This document shows positions 40,248 through 50,197 of a stretch of 64,000 bases of DNA, in pieces. A program made the position numbers and the translations under genes. The stretch's first letter is position 1. Each line of letters opens with the position of its first letter. The notes under the pieces are model-generated. The model saw only the letters and a list, made by a program, of their open reading frames with translations. It did not search any database and had not been told where the DNA came from. This stretch comes from Phocaeicola faecium (GTDB lineage: Bacteria; Bacteroidota; Bacteroidia; Bacteroidales; Bacteroidaceae), in assembly GCF_014837055.1 (NCBI RefSeq), contig NZ_JACSPQ010000001.1, positions 547,035 to 611,034 of the forward strand, given 5' to 3'.

Positions 40248-40437
40248 AATAATACATAATCAGTATTATGTTTAATTTATAACGGGATAAATTGAATACT
40301 CCCACCCATCCGGGCAAATCAAACAATTAACTATAAAATATAGGCATACAGAATTAAATGAACGGTGTACGAATACTGTCGACAAAATAAAACCGCAAAT
40401 GCGATAAACTTTACTCGACATCTAAAGTAACATTTAT

Positions 40438-43400
40438 ATGGAAAAACATCCTCAACTTTTAGTATATAAAGCATCAGCCGGTTCGGGGAAAACATTTACC
40501 CTCGCCGTTCAATACATCAAATTACTCATCGAAGACCCACGGGCATATCGGAAAATACTGGCTGTTACTTTTACCAACAAGGCAACTGCCGAAATGAAAG
40601 AACGCATACTAAGCCAACTTTACGGTATTGCTTCCGGAGATAAAGACTCGAACCGCTATCTGAAAGAAATTTTAAAGACCACGCAGAAAAACGAAGCGGA
40701 AGTCAGACGGGCGGCAAGCGAGGCGCTGCATAACATCATTCATGATTACAGCCGATTCCGCATCGAAACCATTGACTCGTTTTTCCAGTCGGTCATGAGA
40801 AATCTGGCGCGCGAGTTGGAATTAGGAGCAAATCTGACTATCGAACTGAATAACAGCGAGATATTAAGCGATGCGGTGGACGTATTAATCGAAAAACTAA
40901 CCCCTACCTCACCGGTTCTTTTGTGGCTGTTAGAGTATATCGACGAGCGCATTGCCGATGACCGTCGATGGAACGTATCGGGCGAAATCAAGAGTTTCGG
41001 AAGGAATATATTCGATGAAAGTTACATTGAGAAAGGAAGCGGCTTAAGAAAAAAATTAAACGATTCTTCTTTTATCCCTACATACCGAAAAAAACTTCAG
41101 GATATACGCGAAGAGGCATTGGAAGAAATGAAAGGATTTAACCAGCAGTTCACTGAAGTATTGGAAGCCAACGGATTAAAGCCTGAAGAACTGAAAGGAG
41201 GCTCGCGAGGGATAGGAAGCTATTTCAACAAGATAGCCAACGGTAATTTAAGTAGAGAGGTGCGCAATGCTACGGTAGAGAAATGCTTACAGAGTGAAGA
41301 TGACTGGACTACAAAAACTTCAGCCAAACGAGAGCTGATTCGTACCCTTGCCGCTACCGAGCTGATTCCCCTGCTAAACGCAGCCGAAAAATTCCGTCCG
41401 GTAAATAACCTGTTGGTCAATTCATGCGATTTGTCACTTCGTTACCTCAATAATCTACGTCTGCTTACCCACATTGATGATGAAGTCCGTCTGCAAAACC
41501 AACTTCATAACCGCTTTTTGTTGTCGGATACCAACGCCCTGCTTCACAATCTGATACGCGAAGGAGACGCTTCTTTTATCTATGAAAAGATTGGTACAAC
41601 CATCGATATCGTAATGATAGACGAGTTTCAGGACACCTCGCGTATGCAGTGGGAAAATTTCCGCCTGCTACTTGAAGAAAGTCTTTCACAAAAAGAAGGT
41701 AGCCTTATCGTAGGCGATATCAAACAAAGCATTTACCGCTGGCGGAACGGTGACTGGAAAATACTCGCCGGATTGGGACACGACCATAGTTTCCGCATCA
41801 ACGAACAGACACTTGAAACCAACTGGCGCAGCGAAGCTAACATCATCGGCTTTAATAATGAGCTGTTTACCGCTGCGTGCCGTGTGCTTTCCGCACGCTA
41901 TGAAGAGGAATTGGAAGAACCGTGCGAACAACTGACACAGGCGTATAGTGACGTTTGTCAGAAAACACCCAAGCAGACGGAACGGGGTTACATCAAGGTA
42001 TCTTTTCTCGGAGATACGCAAGAAGAATCTTATGCTGACGCTACTCTGCGGCAGCTTGCCGAGGAGGTATCGCAACTCGTTGCGCAAGGAGTTCATACGG
42101 AAGACATTGCCATCCTTGTACGCAAGAATAAAACCATTCCTGCCATTGCCGATTATTTCGATAAAAACACGCCTTACCGCATCGTGTCCGACGAAGCATT
42201 CCGGCTTGATGCCTCGCTTGCCGTCTGCATGATGATAGACGGTTTGCGCTTTCTTACCTCACCCGATGACCGCATTGCCCAAGCCCGGCTTGCTTCGGCT
42301 TTCCAACAGGAAGTGCTGCGTAAAGATATCAGTCTGAACACCATCCTACTGAACGATATATCGGATTACCTTCCTGCCGGATTCATGCTGCAAACAGAAG
42401 AACTGCGCTTAATGCCGCTCTACGAACTGCTTGAAAAGCTATTTGTTATGTTCGACATGGAAAAAATAGAAAAGCAAGATGCTTACCTCTGCGCTTTCTT
42501 CGATGCCGTAACAGAGTATATGCAGAACAATTCATCGGAGCTGACGGCTTTCATTGCTTTTTGGGACGAAAAACTACACGAAAAGACCATTCCGTCGGGC
42601 GAAATAGACGGCATCCGTATTCTTTCCATCCATAAGTCGAAAGGATTGGAATACCATACCGTGTTGCTTCCGTTCTGCGACTGGAAGATGGAAAACGAAA
42701 CCAACAATCATCTTATTTGGTGCTCGGTGGCAGGAACGGGAAAAGAAACAGACATTCCGCCGTTCAACGAACTGGATATCGTTCCGGTAAACTATTCATC
42801 GACTATGGCGGATTCGGTGTACTGTAACAGCTATCAGGAAGAACGTCTCCAGTTGTGGATAGATAACCTCAACCTGCTTTACGTGGCATTCACCCGTGCT
42901 TGTAAGAATCTGATTATATGGAGCCGTGCCAACCAGCGCGGGACTGTATCTTCTCTACTCTATGAATCTATCACTCAAATGAATACGCTGAAAATGGAAA
43001 GGACGTCTGACGGAAATGAGGAAGGTGATACAGGCGAAGAGGTATTTGAATACGGTGAACTTTGTTTATCTGAAAAGACCGAACAATCTGAATCGAGCAA
43101 CCGCCTGCTTATGCATCCCTCTCCCCTCCCGTTGCAGATAGAAAGTCTCGAAACGAAGATAGAGTTTAAACAATCGAACCGCTCGGCCGACTTTATTCGT
43201 GGAGAAGAAGATAATCAGGAGCAATACATCCGTCAGGGACAACTGCTTCACTATGTGTTTGCTTCCATCGAAAAAGAGAGTGACATGCCTCAAGCCTTTG
43301 AGCGACTGCGCTTTGAAGGAGTGTTGGAAACGGAAGAACAAGAAATGCAAATCCGTAAGCTGGCTACATGGGCGATGAATCATCCGAAAGTAAAAGACTG

Positions 43401-43674
43401 GTATAGTGGAGAATGGACGCTGTATAACGAATGTTCCATCATCTATCTCGACGAGGATGGAACCATGCAAACCCGCCGTCCCGACCGCGTGATGATGAAA
43501 AACGGCGAGGCAGTTGTGGTTGATTTTAAATTTGGAAATAAAAAAGAGACATATAACGAACAAGTACGCCAGTACATGAACTTGCTTGCTCACATGGGTT
43601 ATAAGCACATCCGTGGGTATTTATGGTATGTATTTGCTAACGAACTGGAGGAAGTATCATGGAAACATTCTTAA
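40438..43674 (+). CDS. AddA-like UvrD-type helicase with RecB-family nuclease domain
   Basis: A 1078-residue SF1A helicase-nuclease. Walker A ASAGSGKT is at residues 12-19, Walker B MIDEFQDTS near 395, GDIKQSIYRWRNGD near 428, ILSIHKSKGLEYH (motif V) and LLYVAFTRACKNL (motif VI) follow. The last ~150 residues hold a PD-(D/E)XK nuclease of RecB type: PDRV, then VVVDFKFG near 1025 and EQVRQYM. It overlaps the next gene by 16 bases. The pair resembles AddAB, which processes double-strand breaks for RecA. Confidence 0.92.
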   Translation: MEKHPQLLVYKASAGSGKTFTLAVQYIKLLIEDPRAYRKILAVTFTNKATAEMKERILSQLYGIASGDKDSNRYLKEILKTTQKNEAEVRRAASEALHNIIHDYSRFRIETIDSFFQSVMRNLARELELGANLTIELNNSEILSDAVDVLIEKLTPTSPVLLWLLEYIDERIADDRRWNVSGEIKSFGRNIFDESYIEKGSGLRKKLNDSSFIPTYRKKLQDIREEALEEMKGFNQQFTEVLEANGLKPEELKGGSRGIGSYFNKIANGNLSREVRNATVEKCLQSEDDWTTKTSAKRELIRTLAATELIPLLNAAEKFRPVNNLLVNSCDLSLRYLNNLRLLTHIDDEVRLQNQLHNRFLLSDTNALLHNLIREGDASFIYEKIGTTIDIVMIDEFQDTSRMQWENFRLLLEESLSQKEGSLIVGDIKQSIYRWRNGDWKILAGLGHDHSFRINEQTLETNWRSEANIIGFNNELFTAACRVLSARYEEELEEPCEQLTQAYSDVCQKTPKQTERGYIKVSFLGDTQEESYADATLRQLAEEVSQLVAQGVHTEDIAILVRKNKTIPAIADYFDKNTPYRIVSDEAFRLDASLAVCMMIDGLRFLTSPDDRIAQARLASAFQQEVLRKDISLNTILLNDISDYLPAGFMLQTEELRLMPLYELLEKLFVMFDMEKIEKQDAYLCAFFDAVTEYMQNNSSELTAFIAFWDEKLHEKTIPSGEIDGIRILSIHKSKGLEYHTVLLPFCDWKMENETNNHLIWCSVAGTGKETDIPPFNELDIVPVNYSSTMADSVYCNSYQEERLQLWIDNLNLLYVAFTRACKNLIIWSRANQRGTVSSLLYESITQMNTLKMERTSDGNEEGDTGEEVFEYGELCLSEKTEQSESSNRLLMHPSPLPLQIESLETKIEFKQSNRSADFIRGEEDNQEQYIRQGQLLHYVFASIEKESDMPQAFERLRFEGVLETEEQEMQIRKLATWAMNHPKVKDWYSGEWTLYNECSIIYLDEDGTMQTRRPDRVMMKNGEAVVVDFKFGNKKETYNEQVRQYMNLLAHMGYKHIRGYLWYVFANELEEVSWKHS

Positions 43675-46535
43675 AACAAGTAGCACACGATTTATATGAG
43701 AAACTGAATGGCGATTTCACCAAAGTAGCCATCGTATTTCCCAACAAGCGCGCAGGATTATTCTTCAACGAGTATCTGGCACAGGAGTCTCAGCGCCCAT
43801 TATGGTCGCCTGCCTATATCAGCATCAGCGAATTATTCCGCCGCTCTTCATCGCTGCAAACAGGCGATCCGATAAAATTGGTATGCGACCTTTATAAGAT
43901 ATTCATACAGATAACAGGAAGTAAAGAATCGCTGGACGAGTTTTACTTTTGGGGAGAAATGCTTATCAGCGATTTCGATGATGCCGATAAGAACTTGGCG
44001 GACACCGATGCGCTTTTCAGTAATCTGAAAGATTTAAATGAACTTACGGATAACTATGATTTCTTAGAGGAAGGACAGAAAGAAGCGCTGAGCCAGTTCT
44101 TCCACAATTTTTCTCCCGACCGTATGACCGAGCTGAAGCAACGGTTTACTTCGTTATGGAATGTACTGGGAGATATTTATACACAATACAAAACATTGTT
44201 GGAGAGTCAGGGCATCGCTTACGAGGGAATGCTCTACCGCAAGGTTATTGACACGATGGACGTAGCCGACCTCCCGTATGACAAATATGTTTTTGTGGGT
44301 TTCAACGTACTGAATAAAGTGGAACACAAGCTGTTTTCCCGCTTAAACGATGCAGGGAAAGCTCTTTTCTATTGGGATTATGACCTGTTTTATCTGGAGA
44401 AGAATCCACACGAAGCGGGAGAATTCATACGCCGGAATCTGAAAGATTTCCCTTCGGAACTTCCTTTATCGGCATTCCATAATCTGAACAGACCGAAGGA
44501 AGTGACATTCATCGAATCGCCTACCGAGAACGGGCAAATCCGTTACCTTCCCCAATGGATTCGGGAGAATCTTACTGCGGAAGAAAAAGAAACAGCTGTG
44601 GTACTCTGCAACGAAGCGATGCTGCAACCCGTGTTACATTCGCTGCCAGAGAACATACGCCATATAAACATCACGATGGGTTTTCCGCTCTCACAAACTC
44701 CGGCATACAGTTTTGTCAATGCGCTGACCGAACTTCACACCACAGGCTATAACCCGAACAACGGGCGTTTTCAGTTTAATGAAGTAATCAGCGTATTGAA
44801 ACATCCTTACACGCGACAACTGTCCGCCATCGCCGAAACGTTGGAAAAGACACTTACCGAAGGAAACCGTTTCTACCCTCTCCCTTCGGAGCTGCAACAA
44901 GATGAGGTGCTGGGAAAGATATTCAAGCCTTGCCAAAGTAACCTTGAACTATGCGGTTTGCTTTCCGAAGTCATCAAACAGGTAGCTGTTATCTACCGCA
45001 AACAGAGCGCATCTGCCGATGATGCGTTTAATCAGTTGTATCGCGAATCGCTTTTCAAGACCTACACATTAGTCAACCGCTTCCGGACGCTTACAGAAAG
45101 CGGAGAACTGAATGTACGGCAAGATACTTTCAAGCGTTTGCTTACGCGCGTCATGTCTGCGGCAAGCATTCCTTTTCACGGCGAACCTGCCATCGGTTTA
45201 CAGGTAATGGGCGTTTTGGAAACACGTAACCTCGATTTCCGCCATCTGGTCATGCTGTCGGTCAACGAAGGTCAGCTTCCGAAAACAGGCGGCGACTCTT
45301 CTTTCATACCATATAACCTCCGCAAGGCTTTCGGCATGACCACCATCGACCATAAGATTGCCGTTTATGCCTACTATTTCTATCGGTTATTACAGCGTGC
45401 AGAACGGGTTACCCTGCTTTATAATACGGCTACAGACGGAATCAACCGGGGAGAGATGTCGCGTTTCATGCTTCAGTTCCTCATTGAATGGGAATATCCG
45501 ATAGTAAAGAAACAACTGGAAGCAGAACAATCCCCGCAAGGCTCTGCGCCTATCATTGTCGAGAAAACACCGGAAATAATGAAACGGATGCAGAGCCGAT
45601 TCGATATCCGCGTGAATCCCAAAACCTATCTTTCTCCCTCGGCTCTGAATTGTTACATGGATTGTCCGCTGAAATTCTATTATCAATATGTAGCTTCCCT
45701 CTCCACACCCGACGAAGTGAGTGCAGAAATAGATTCTGCTAAATTCGGAAGTATCTTCCACGATGCTGCTGAGCACATTTACAAGGATTTGACCTCACAC
45801 GGCAGCAAGACTATAAGCCGGGAGGCTATCGAAGCCTTACTGAAAGACGATGTGCGTCTGCGCAACTATGTCGATAGTGGTTTTAAGAGGTTATTCTTCA
45901 ACATACCGGAAGATGAACGTGCGCTTTATAACGGCATACAGCTCATCAACTTCGAGGTTATCGTGCGTTACATCCGCCAACTCTTGCAAAACGACCTGCG
46001 CTATGCTCCGTTCACATTCGTGGCTTCCGAAGTTCCTGTGAGAGAGCAAATCGAAATCCGTACGCCTAAAGGGATGCTGAAATCCTGCATCGGAGGGACC
46101 ATAGACCGCATGGACAGCAAAGACAATACGCTGCGCATCGTGGATTATAAAACGGGAGGCGATGCCGATATTCCCGCCAACATAGAATCACTGTTTATAC
46201 CGGGAAAGAAACGTTCGAACTACGTTTTTCAAACTTTCCTTTATGCTTCCATTGTTTGTCGGAAACTTCGGGAGAAAGGAGACAACAGTCAGGTTGCCCC
46301 TTCCCTGCTCTACATCCATCGGGCAGCATCGGACAGTTATTCTCCTGTTATTCAGATGGGCGAGCCCCGAAAGCCCAAAGAACCGGTTGAAGACTTCAGC
46401 CGATACGAGGAAGAGTTCCGCAGCCAGTTGAGTACGCTGCTTGAGACCATCTTCCACCCCGACATTGCTTTTACGCAAACCGAAACAGAAGAAAAGTGTA
46501 CCTACTGCGATTTTAAAACGCTTTGCAAGAAATAA
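43659..46535 (+). CDS. AddB-like PD-(D/E)XK nuclease with Fe-S cysteines
   Basis: A 958-residue partner of the upstream helicase. The N-terminal two-thirds are a degenerate helicase without a clear Walker A. The C-terminal nuclease has LSPSALNCYMDCPLKFYYQ near 655-670, GTIDRMD and IVDYKTG near 828. The cysteines of NCYMDCP and of the C-terminal CTYCDFKTLC fit the four-Cys iron-sulfur cluster that holds AddB nuclease domains together. Both proteins thus have a nuclease site, as in AddAB rather than RecBCD. No Chi sequence can be read from one window. Confidence 0.9.
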   Translation: METFLKQVAHDLYEKLNGDFTKVAIVFPNKRAGLFFNEYLAQESQRPLWSPAYISISELFRRSSSLQTGDPIKLVCDLYKIFIQITGSKESLDEFYFWGEMLISDFDDADKNLADTDALFSNLKDLNELTDNYDFLEEGQKEALSQFFHNFSPDRMTELKQRFTSLWNVLGDIYTQYKTLLESQGIAYEGMLYRKVIDTMDVADLPYDKYVFVGFNVLNKVEHKLFSRLNDAGKALFYWDYDLFYLEKNPHEAGEFIRRNLKDFPSELPLSAFHNLNRPKEVTFIESPTENGQIRYLPQWIRENLTAEEKETAVVLCNEAMLQPVLHSLPENIRHINITMGFPLSQTPAYSFVNALTELHTTGYNPNNGRFQFNEVISVLKHPYTRQLSAIAETLEKTLTEGNRFYPLPSELQQDEVLGKIFKPCQSNLELCGLLSEVIKQVAVIYRKQSASADDAFNQLYRESLFKTYTLVNRFRTLTESGELNVRQDTFKRLLTRVMSAASIPFHGEPAIGLQVMGVLETRNLDFRHLVMLSVNEGQLPKTGGDSSFIPYNLRKAFGMTTIDHKIAVYAYYFYRLLQRAERVTLLYNTATDGINRGEMSRFMLQFLIEWEYPIVKKQLEAEQSPQGSAPIIVEKTPEIMKRMQSRFDIRVNPKTYLSPSALNCYMDCPLKFYYQYVASLSTPDEVSAEIDSAKFGSIFHDAAEHIYKDLTSHGSKTISREAIEALLKDDVRLRNYVDSGFKRLFFNIPEDERALYNGIQLINFEVIVRYIRQLLQNDLRYAPFTFVASEVPVREQIEIRTPKGMLKSCIGGTIDRMDSKDNTLRIVDYKTGGDADIPANIESLFIPGKKRSNYVFQTFLYASIVCRKLREKGDNSQVAPSLLYIHRAASDSYSPVIQMGEPRKPKEPVEDFSRYEEEFRSQLSTLLETIFHPDIAFTQTETEEKCTYCDFKTLCKK

Positions 46536-46551
46536 GCGTTTTAATATCTCT

Positions 46552-46609
46552 AAATCCGGAATTATGTTTGTGCTATAATCACCTCAAGCGCGAACATTAT
46601 TCCGGATTT
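46552..46609. other. Inverted repeat across the 3' end of the DUF418 gene
   Basis: AAATCCGGAATTATG (46552-46566) pairs with CATTATTCCGGATTT (46595-46609) with one mismatch. The second arm lies inside the last codons of the DUF418 gene. It may be a shared terminator for two convergent genes, although neither side has a long T-run. Confidence 0.5.
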
Positions 46610-47819
46610 CAAACTTTTTGCCATAAGTCAGCATTCGCCAAATCCATTCCAGCAAGCCGAAACGAAAACCGAAGAGCCATAAACGACTGAATAGAATTTG
46701 AAAAATGTAAACAAGGAATGCGATTACTTCTGTCTGTATCAATCCCACATTAGCTCCCCAGCCTAAACCGATACCATAAAATAAAAACATACCAATAACC
46801 GACTGTCCGATATAGTTTGTCAGCGCCATCCTTCCCGGTGCAGCCAGACAGCTCCATAACTTTGCTTCTTTTCTTCGGAGATAGAACAGGCAGATGCCAC
46901 ACAAGTAAGCCAGCCCCAACGGATAAACACTGATCGTATAAATCAAAGTATGCATTGCGTTTCCCCACGGATGTCCGTTCATGCTGCTCCATGCATAAAG
47001 CAATGACAATGGCAGTCCAATCAGAAAACCCAGTCGGGTTATCGTTTTTAACAAACCAATACGGGTTTCCAGTCCGGTGTACATTCGGTTACGTCCAATA
47101 TAGAAACCTAAAATGAACAATCCGAAAACCTTGAAATAGCGGTTACCGTCCACAAATTCCTGCACACGGACTAATGCACCTTGAACAAGGAATTGAAAAA
47201 CCTCTTTATAACTGCCCGCATCGCGCAACCAATAGCCAAAATTTTCTTCTGTTATACCATAAAGATTACAGTAATGCCACTGCGCACGAACTGCCGGAGC
47301 AGAAAGTCTGATGCCGAAAAATGCTGTCAGCGCATCTATAACAACAGGAATTAAAAGGAAAAAAGCGGAAACCTTTAATAGTCCCCTATCAGATACGTTG
47401 CGGAATAACGGGAGCAACATACCCAACAGGGCATACAACATTAAAATATCGCCGCTCCAAATAAACATCAAATGCAGAAAGCCTATGACTGTCAGCACGG
47501 CCATCCGTCGATAAAATATCTGAAAACCGTTTGCCCCTTTCCGTGCAGCATTAGCGATGATAATGGAAAAGCCAATGCCGAACAGCAGTGAAAACAAAGT
47601 ATAAAATTTTCCGTCGACAAAGATGTAAAGCAAATAGCGCAATACATGGTCTATGCCCGATGTCGGCATGGCCTTTATCGTTTCACTGCTTTGGAATGTA
47701 TAAAGTGAAAATTCCGGATAGTTTGCCATGCAAATTCCCAGTATCGCAAATCCCCGTAAGGCATCAAGAATGACATAGCGTTCCGACGATTTTACAGGAG
47801 CAATGTTTTCTGTATTCAT
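46584..47819 (-). CDS. DUF418 (YeiB-like) membrane protein
   Basis: A 411-residue multi-pass protein with about 9-10 hydrophobic helices. The N-terminal RYVILDALRGFAILGICMAN motif and the C-terminal PLGLAYLCGICLFYL...GRMALTNYIGQS stretch are typical of DUF418 proteins. These are inner membrane proteins of unknown activity, distantly like acyltransferase-3 proteins in their first helix. It follows an EamA transporter by 11 bases, so both share the promoter and palindrome at 48753-48799. Confidence 0.9.
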   Translation of the reverse strand: MNTENIAPVKSSERYVILDALRGFAILGICMANYPEFSLYTFQSSETIKAMPTSGIDHVLRYLLYIFVDGKFYTLFSLLFGIGFSIIIANAARKGANGFQIFYRRMAVLTVIGFLHLMFIWSGDILMLYALLGMLLPLFRNVSDRGLLKVSAFFLLIPVVIDALTAFFGIRLSAPAVRAQWHYCNLYGITEENFGYWLRDAGSYKEVFQFLVQGALVRVQEFVDGNRYFKVFGLFILGFYIGRNRMYTGLETRIGLLKTITRLGFLIGLPLSLLYAWSSMNGHPWGNAMHTLIYTISVYPLGLAYLCGICLFYLRRKEAKLWSCLAAPGRMALTNYIGQSVIGMFLFYGIGLGWGANVGLIQTEVIAFLVYIFQILFSRLWLFGFRFGLLEWIWRMLTYGKKFEIRNNVRA

Positions 47820-47830
47820 AAGTCCTTTTT

Positions 47831-48739
47831 TTATTCAGTTTTCTTTTTGTTGACTAACATAACGCTACATAATATAACAGCCAGCCCGATTAATTGGATA
47901 AATGTAATGTCTTCTCCGCCCAATCCGCCAATAACCACAGCCACCACAGGATTAACATAAGCATGAGTCGCCACCTCGGTAGCCGGACGAACTTTCAATA
48001 ACCATACGTAAGCAGAATAGGCAAGTAAAGAACCGAATGTTACCAAGTAAATCAATGACAGCCACGCTGCCTGCGATATCGTTTGAAAATCGACCTCTTC
48101 CCAGTCGTTCGATAATCCGGAACATAACCAGAACATGATACCGGCTGATAGCATTTGCCATGCCGAACCGGCAAAACCATTTATCCCCTCTACCGCCGAT
48201 GAACGATATTTGGCATAAAGCGAACCCAACGACCATGATATACATCCGGCTACCAGTATCAAAATACCATATTCACCATGCTGATAAACAGCACTCTCTT
48301 TTCCCATCTGCTCAACATAAAGCATACCCACACCTATAAATCCCAACAGCAAGCCAACGACTGTTGTTACGCTGCTGAAGGTTTTCTTCCACATCGGAAT
48401 GTCAAATACCATAATCCATAGTGCCGTAGAGGAAGCTACGATGGCTACCACACTGCTACTGACATACCGTTGTGCCAGCATAATAACTGCCATATCAATA
48501 AAAAGAAGGACAATGCCGCTTATTGCCGAACGCCGGACCAGAGAAAGCCGAAAAACCTGTTCGCCACGGATAAAACAAAGGAAGAGTAACAACACACCCG
48601 CCATACTGAACCGTAATGCGCCTAACAAGAAAGTAGGAAATCCGTGCAAGGCTACACCTATAAAATAATAGGTAGAACCCCACACTACATAAATCAAGAA
48701 GTAGGCTATCCAAACGGCATATCTTTTGACTGTTTTCAT
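47831..48739 (-). CDS. EamA-family (DMT) transporter
   Basis: A 302-residue inner membrane protein with about ten helices in two EamA repeats. The start at 48739 (MKTVKRYAVWIAYFLIYVVWGSTYYF) gives the typical first helix. An ATG 33 bases upstream would place the start in the operator region. EamA proteins export amino acids, drugs or other metabolites; the substrate is unknown here. It leads a two-gene operon with the DUF418 gene. Confidence 0.92.
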   Translation of the reverse strand: MKTVKRYAVWIAYFLIYVVWGSTYYFIGVALHGFPTFLLGALRFSMAGVLLLFLCFIRGEQVFRLSLVRRSAISGIVLLFIDMAVIMLAQRYVSSSVVAIVASSTALWIMVFDIPMWKKTFSSVTTVVGLLLGFIGVGMLYVEQMGKESAVYQHGEYGILILVAGCISWSLGSLYAKYRSSAVEGINGFAGSAWQMLSAGIMFWLCSGLSNDWEEVDFQTISQAAWLSLIYLVTFGSLLAYSAYVWLLKVRPATEVATHAYVNPVVAVVIGGLGGEDITFIQLIGLAVILCSVMLVNKKKTE

Positions 48740-48752
48740 CCTTCTTATATAT

Positions 48753-48767
48753 ACCAAACTGTTTGGT
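48753..48767. promoter_or_regulatory. 15-bp palindromic operator candidate
   Basis: ACCAAAC-T-GTTTGGT has perfect 7-bp arms. It lies between the predicted -7 box and the EamA start codon, where a bound repressor would block transcription. The form is like TetR- or HxlR-type sites. No such regulator gene is adjacent. A half-copy (CAGTTTG) is near 48780. Confidence 0.65.
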
Positions 48768-48769
48768 TG

Positions 48770-48799
48770 CAAAAATAACAGTTTGTATCAATAAGACAA
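48770..48799 (-). promoter_or_regulatory. Predicted promoter of the EamA-DUF418 operon
   Basis: TTG (48797-48799), 19 bases, TATTTTTG (48770-48777) on the minus strand. Confidence 0.62.
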
Positions 48800-48897
48800 C
48801 TACCTGTATGGCGGAGATAATTACCACAATTACAGTTTTTTTTGTACAAAAAAATAGAAGAGCGTTGCTTAGAGCTTCGTTTAAAGCGACAGGCTCT

Positions 48898-48943
48898 AAA
48901 AGAAACAGGGATAACTGCAGCCTAACGCTACAATAATCCCTGT
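48898..48943 (-). terminator. Terminator of the NahK-like gene
   Basis: ACAGGGAT (48905-48912) pairs with ATCCCTGT (48936-48943). The minus strand continues TTTCTTTT. The loop is long, so strength is uncertain. Confidence 0.5.
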
Positions 48944-48979
48944 CTCCACAATGCGTTTTCTCTCAAAACGATGTATCAA

Positions 48980-50065
48980 TCAAATCAATCCGGCTATGTA
49001 TGCTTTCATTGCCGATTCGGATTTCCGAACTTCCTGATATAATTTATACTGAGCCAACGTACGGACATAATTATGCTCTCCATATTGTGTTCGGTAGTAT
49101 ACGTCGCCATTCAGATAATCGGTCAAGAACCTAACCGCTTGCATATAAGGGAAAAGCATCACTGCATACGGTAACATTTCTACTTCGAGCGGAGTAAGAA
49201 ACGAACCCGCCGAAGCGATGTATCCTTTGGCAAACGATTTAAATATATCAATGTCAAAATGAACCTTGCTTAAATCCGGCTCATCTTCAGGAGCAGTGTT
49301 AGCAGCCGAACGCAAGAAATCGCCGAAATCAGAAAAAACAAACGAAGGCATTACGGTGTCCAAGTCGATTACACACAATACCTTGCCGTCGGCATCAAAC
49401 AGCATGTTGCTTACCTTCGTATCGCAGTGACATACACGTTTCGGAAGTTTACCTTCTCGATAAAGCTGCTCTGCACGACACATCTCATCGGCATCCCGTT
49501 CGATATCAGCTATCAAAGAAGCAACTTTCTCTTTCCGCCCCACACTGTCGAGCGAAGCAGCCTCACGCAGTTGGCGGATGCGAAGCTCCATGTTGTGAAA
49601 ATCGGGAATCGTTTCGCCCAACGGTTCGTCCAAATCTACCAACATCGCCTCAAATTCTCCAAACTTCAGTCCCACCAGATAAGCCATTTCAGGGTTCACC
49701 TCTGTCAACGTCCGGGAGTTGCGAATAAACACACATGCCCTCCAATAACGCTCCCCATCAAAATAATAGGTAGTTCCATTATCTGCCGACAAAAAACGGA
49801 GCACTTTCCGGTCAATGTCCGGCTCGTTACGTTCTTCCAACTTCCGACGGATATGGCGGGTTACACATTCAATATTGTGTTGCAGAAGAGCTACATCTTT
49901 AAACACATAATGATTTATACACTGAAGCACGTAATCATTCTGCTGAGGCGATGCAGTGCAAACAAGATAAGTCTGGTTTATCAAACCGGAAGTCAAAGGC
50001 TTGATTTCTGATATTCCGGTTATTTCAGGAAAATGACAAACAATTTCTTTAAGTTGTGAATCCAT
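48980..50065 (-). CDS. Phosphotransferase, N-acetylhexosamine 1-kinase (NahK)-like
   Basis: A 361-residue member of the APH/choline kinase fold. The catalytic loop reads HCDTKVSNMLFD and the metal site VIDLDTVMPSFVFSDFGD, followed by NTAPEDEPDLSKV. From memory these match NahK-type anomeric kinases, which phosphorylate GlcNAc or GalNAc at C1 for salvage into UDP-sugars. Plain aminoglycoside kinases differ in the DLDTVMP block. It is alone, without a pyrophosphorylase or phosphorylase neighbour, so the substrate remains inferred. A TACTTTTG box is at 50095-50102. Confidence 0.8.
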   Translation of the reverse strand: MDSQLKEIVCHFPEITGISEIKPLTSGLINQTYLVCTASPQQNDYVLQCINHYVFKDVALLQHNIECVTRHIRRKLEERNEPDIDRKVLRFLSADNGTTYYFDGERYWRACVFIRNSRTLTEVNPEMAYLVGLKFGEFEAMLVDLDEPLGETIPDFHNMELRIRQLREAASLDSVGRKEKVASLIADIERDADEMCRAEQLYREGKLPKRVCHCDTKVSNMLFDADGKVLCVIDLDTVMPSFVFSDFGDFLRSAANTAPEDEPDLSKVHFDIDIFKSFAKGYIASAGSFLTPLEVEMLPYAVMLFPYMQAVRFLTDYLNGDVYYRTQYGEHNYVRTLAQYKLYQEVRKSESAMKAYIAGLI

Positions 50066-50094
50066 AGTCTATTCAATTTATGTTCAATAACATA

Positions 50095-50102
50095 CAAAAG
50101 TA
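50095..50102 (-). promoter_or_regulatory. Predicted -7 box for the NahK-like gene
   Basis: TACTTTTG on the minus strand, 29 bases before the start codon. Confidence 0.5.
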
Positions 50103-50142
50103 ACAAAGTTTTCATAGTAACGAAACATTTTACCAAAAAATC

Positions 50143-50173
50143 TTTGCGTGTTTCTGAAAACTTTATAGTTTTG
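50143..50173 (+). promoter_or_regulatory. Promoter of the TPR protein gene
   Basis: TTTG (50143-50146), 19 bases, TAGTTTTG (50166-50173): a full match. It supports the start at 50198 and rules out an ATG at 50144. Confidence 0.72.
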
Positions 50174-50197
50174 CCGCCGTTAAAAACTAAACGAACC

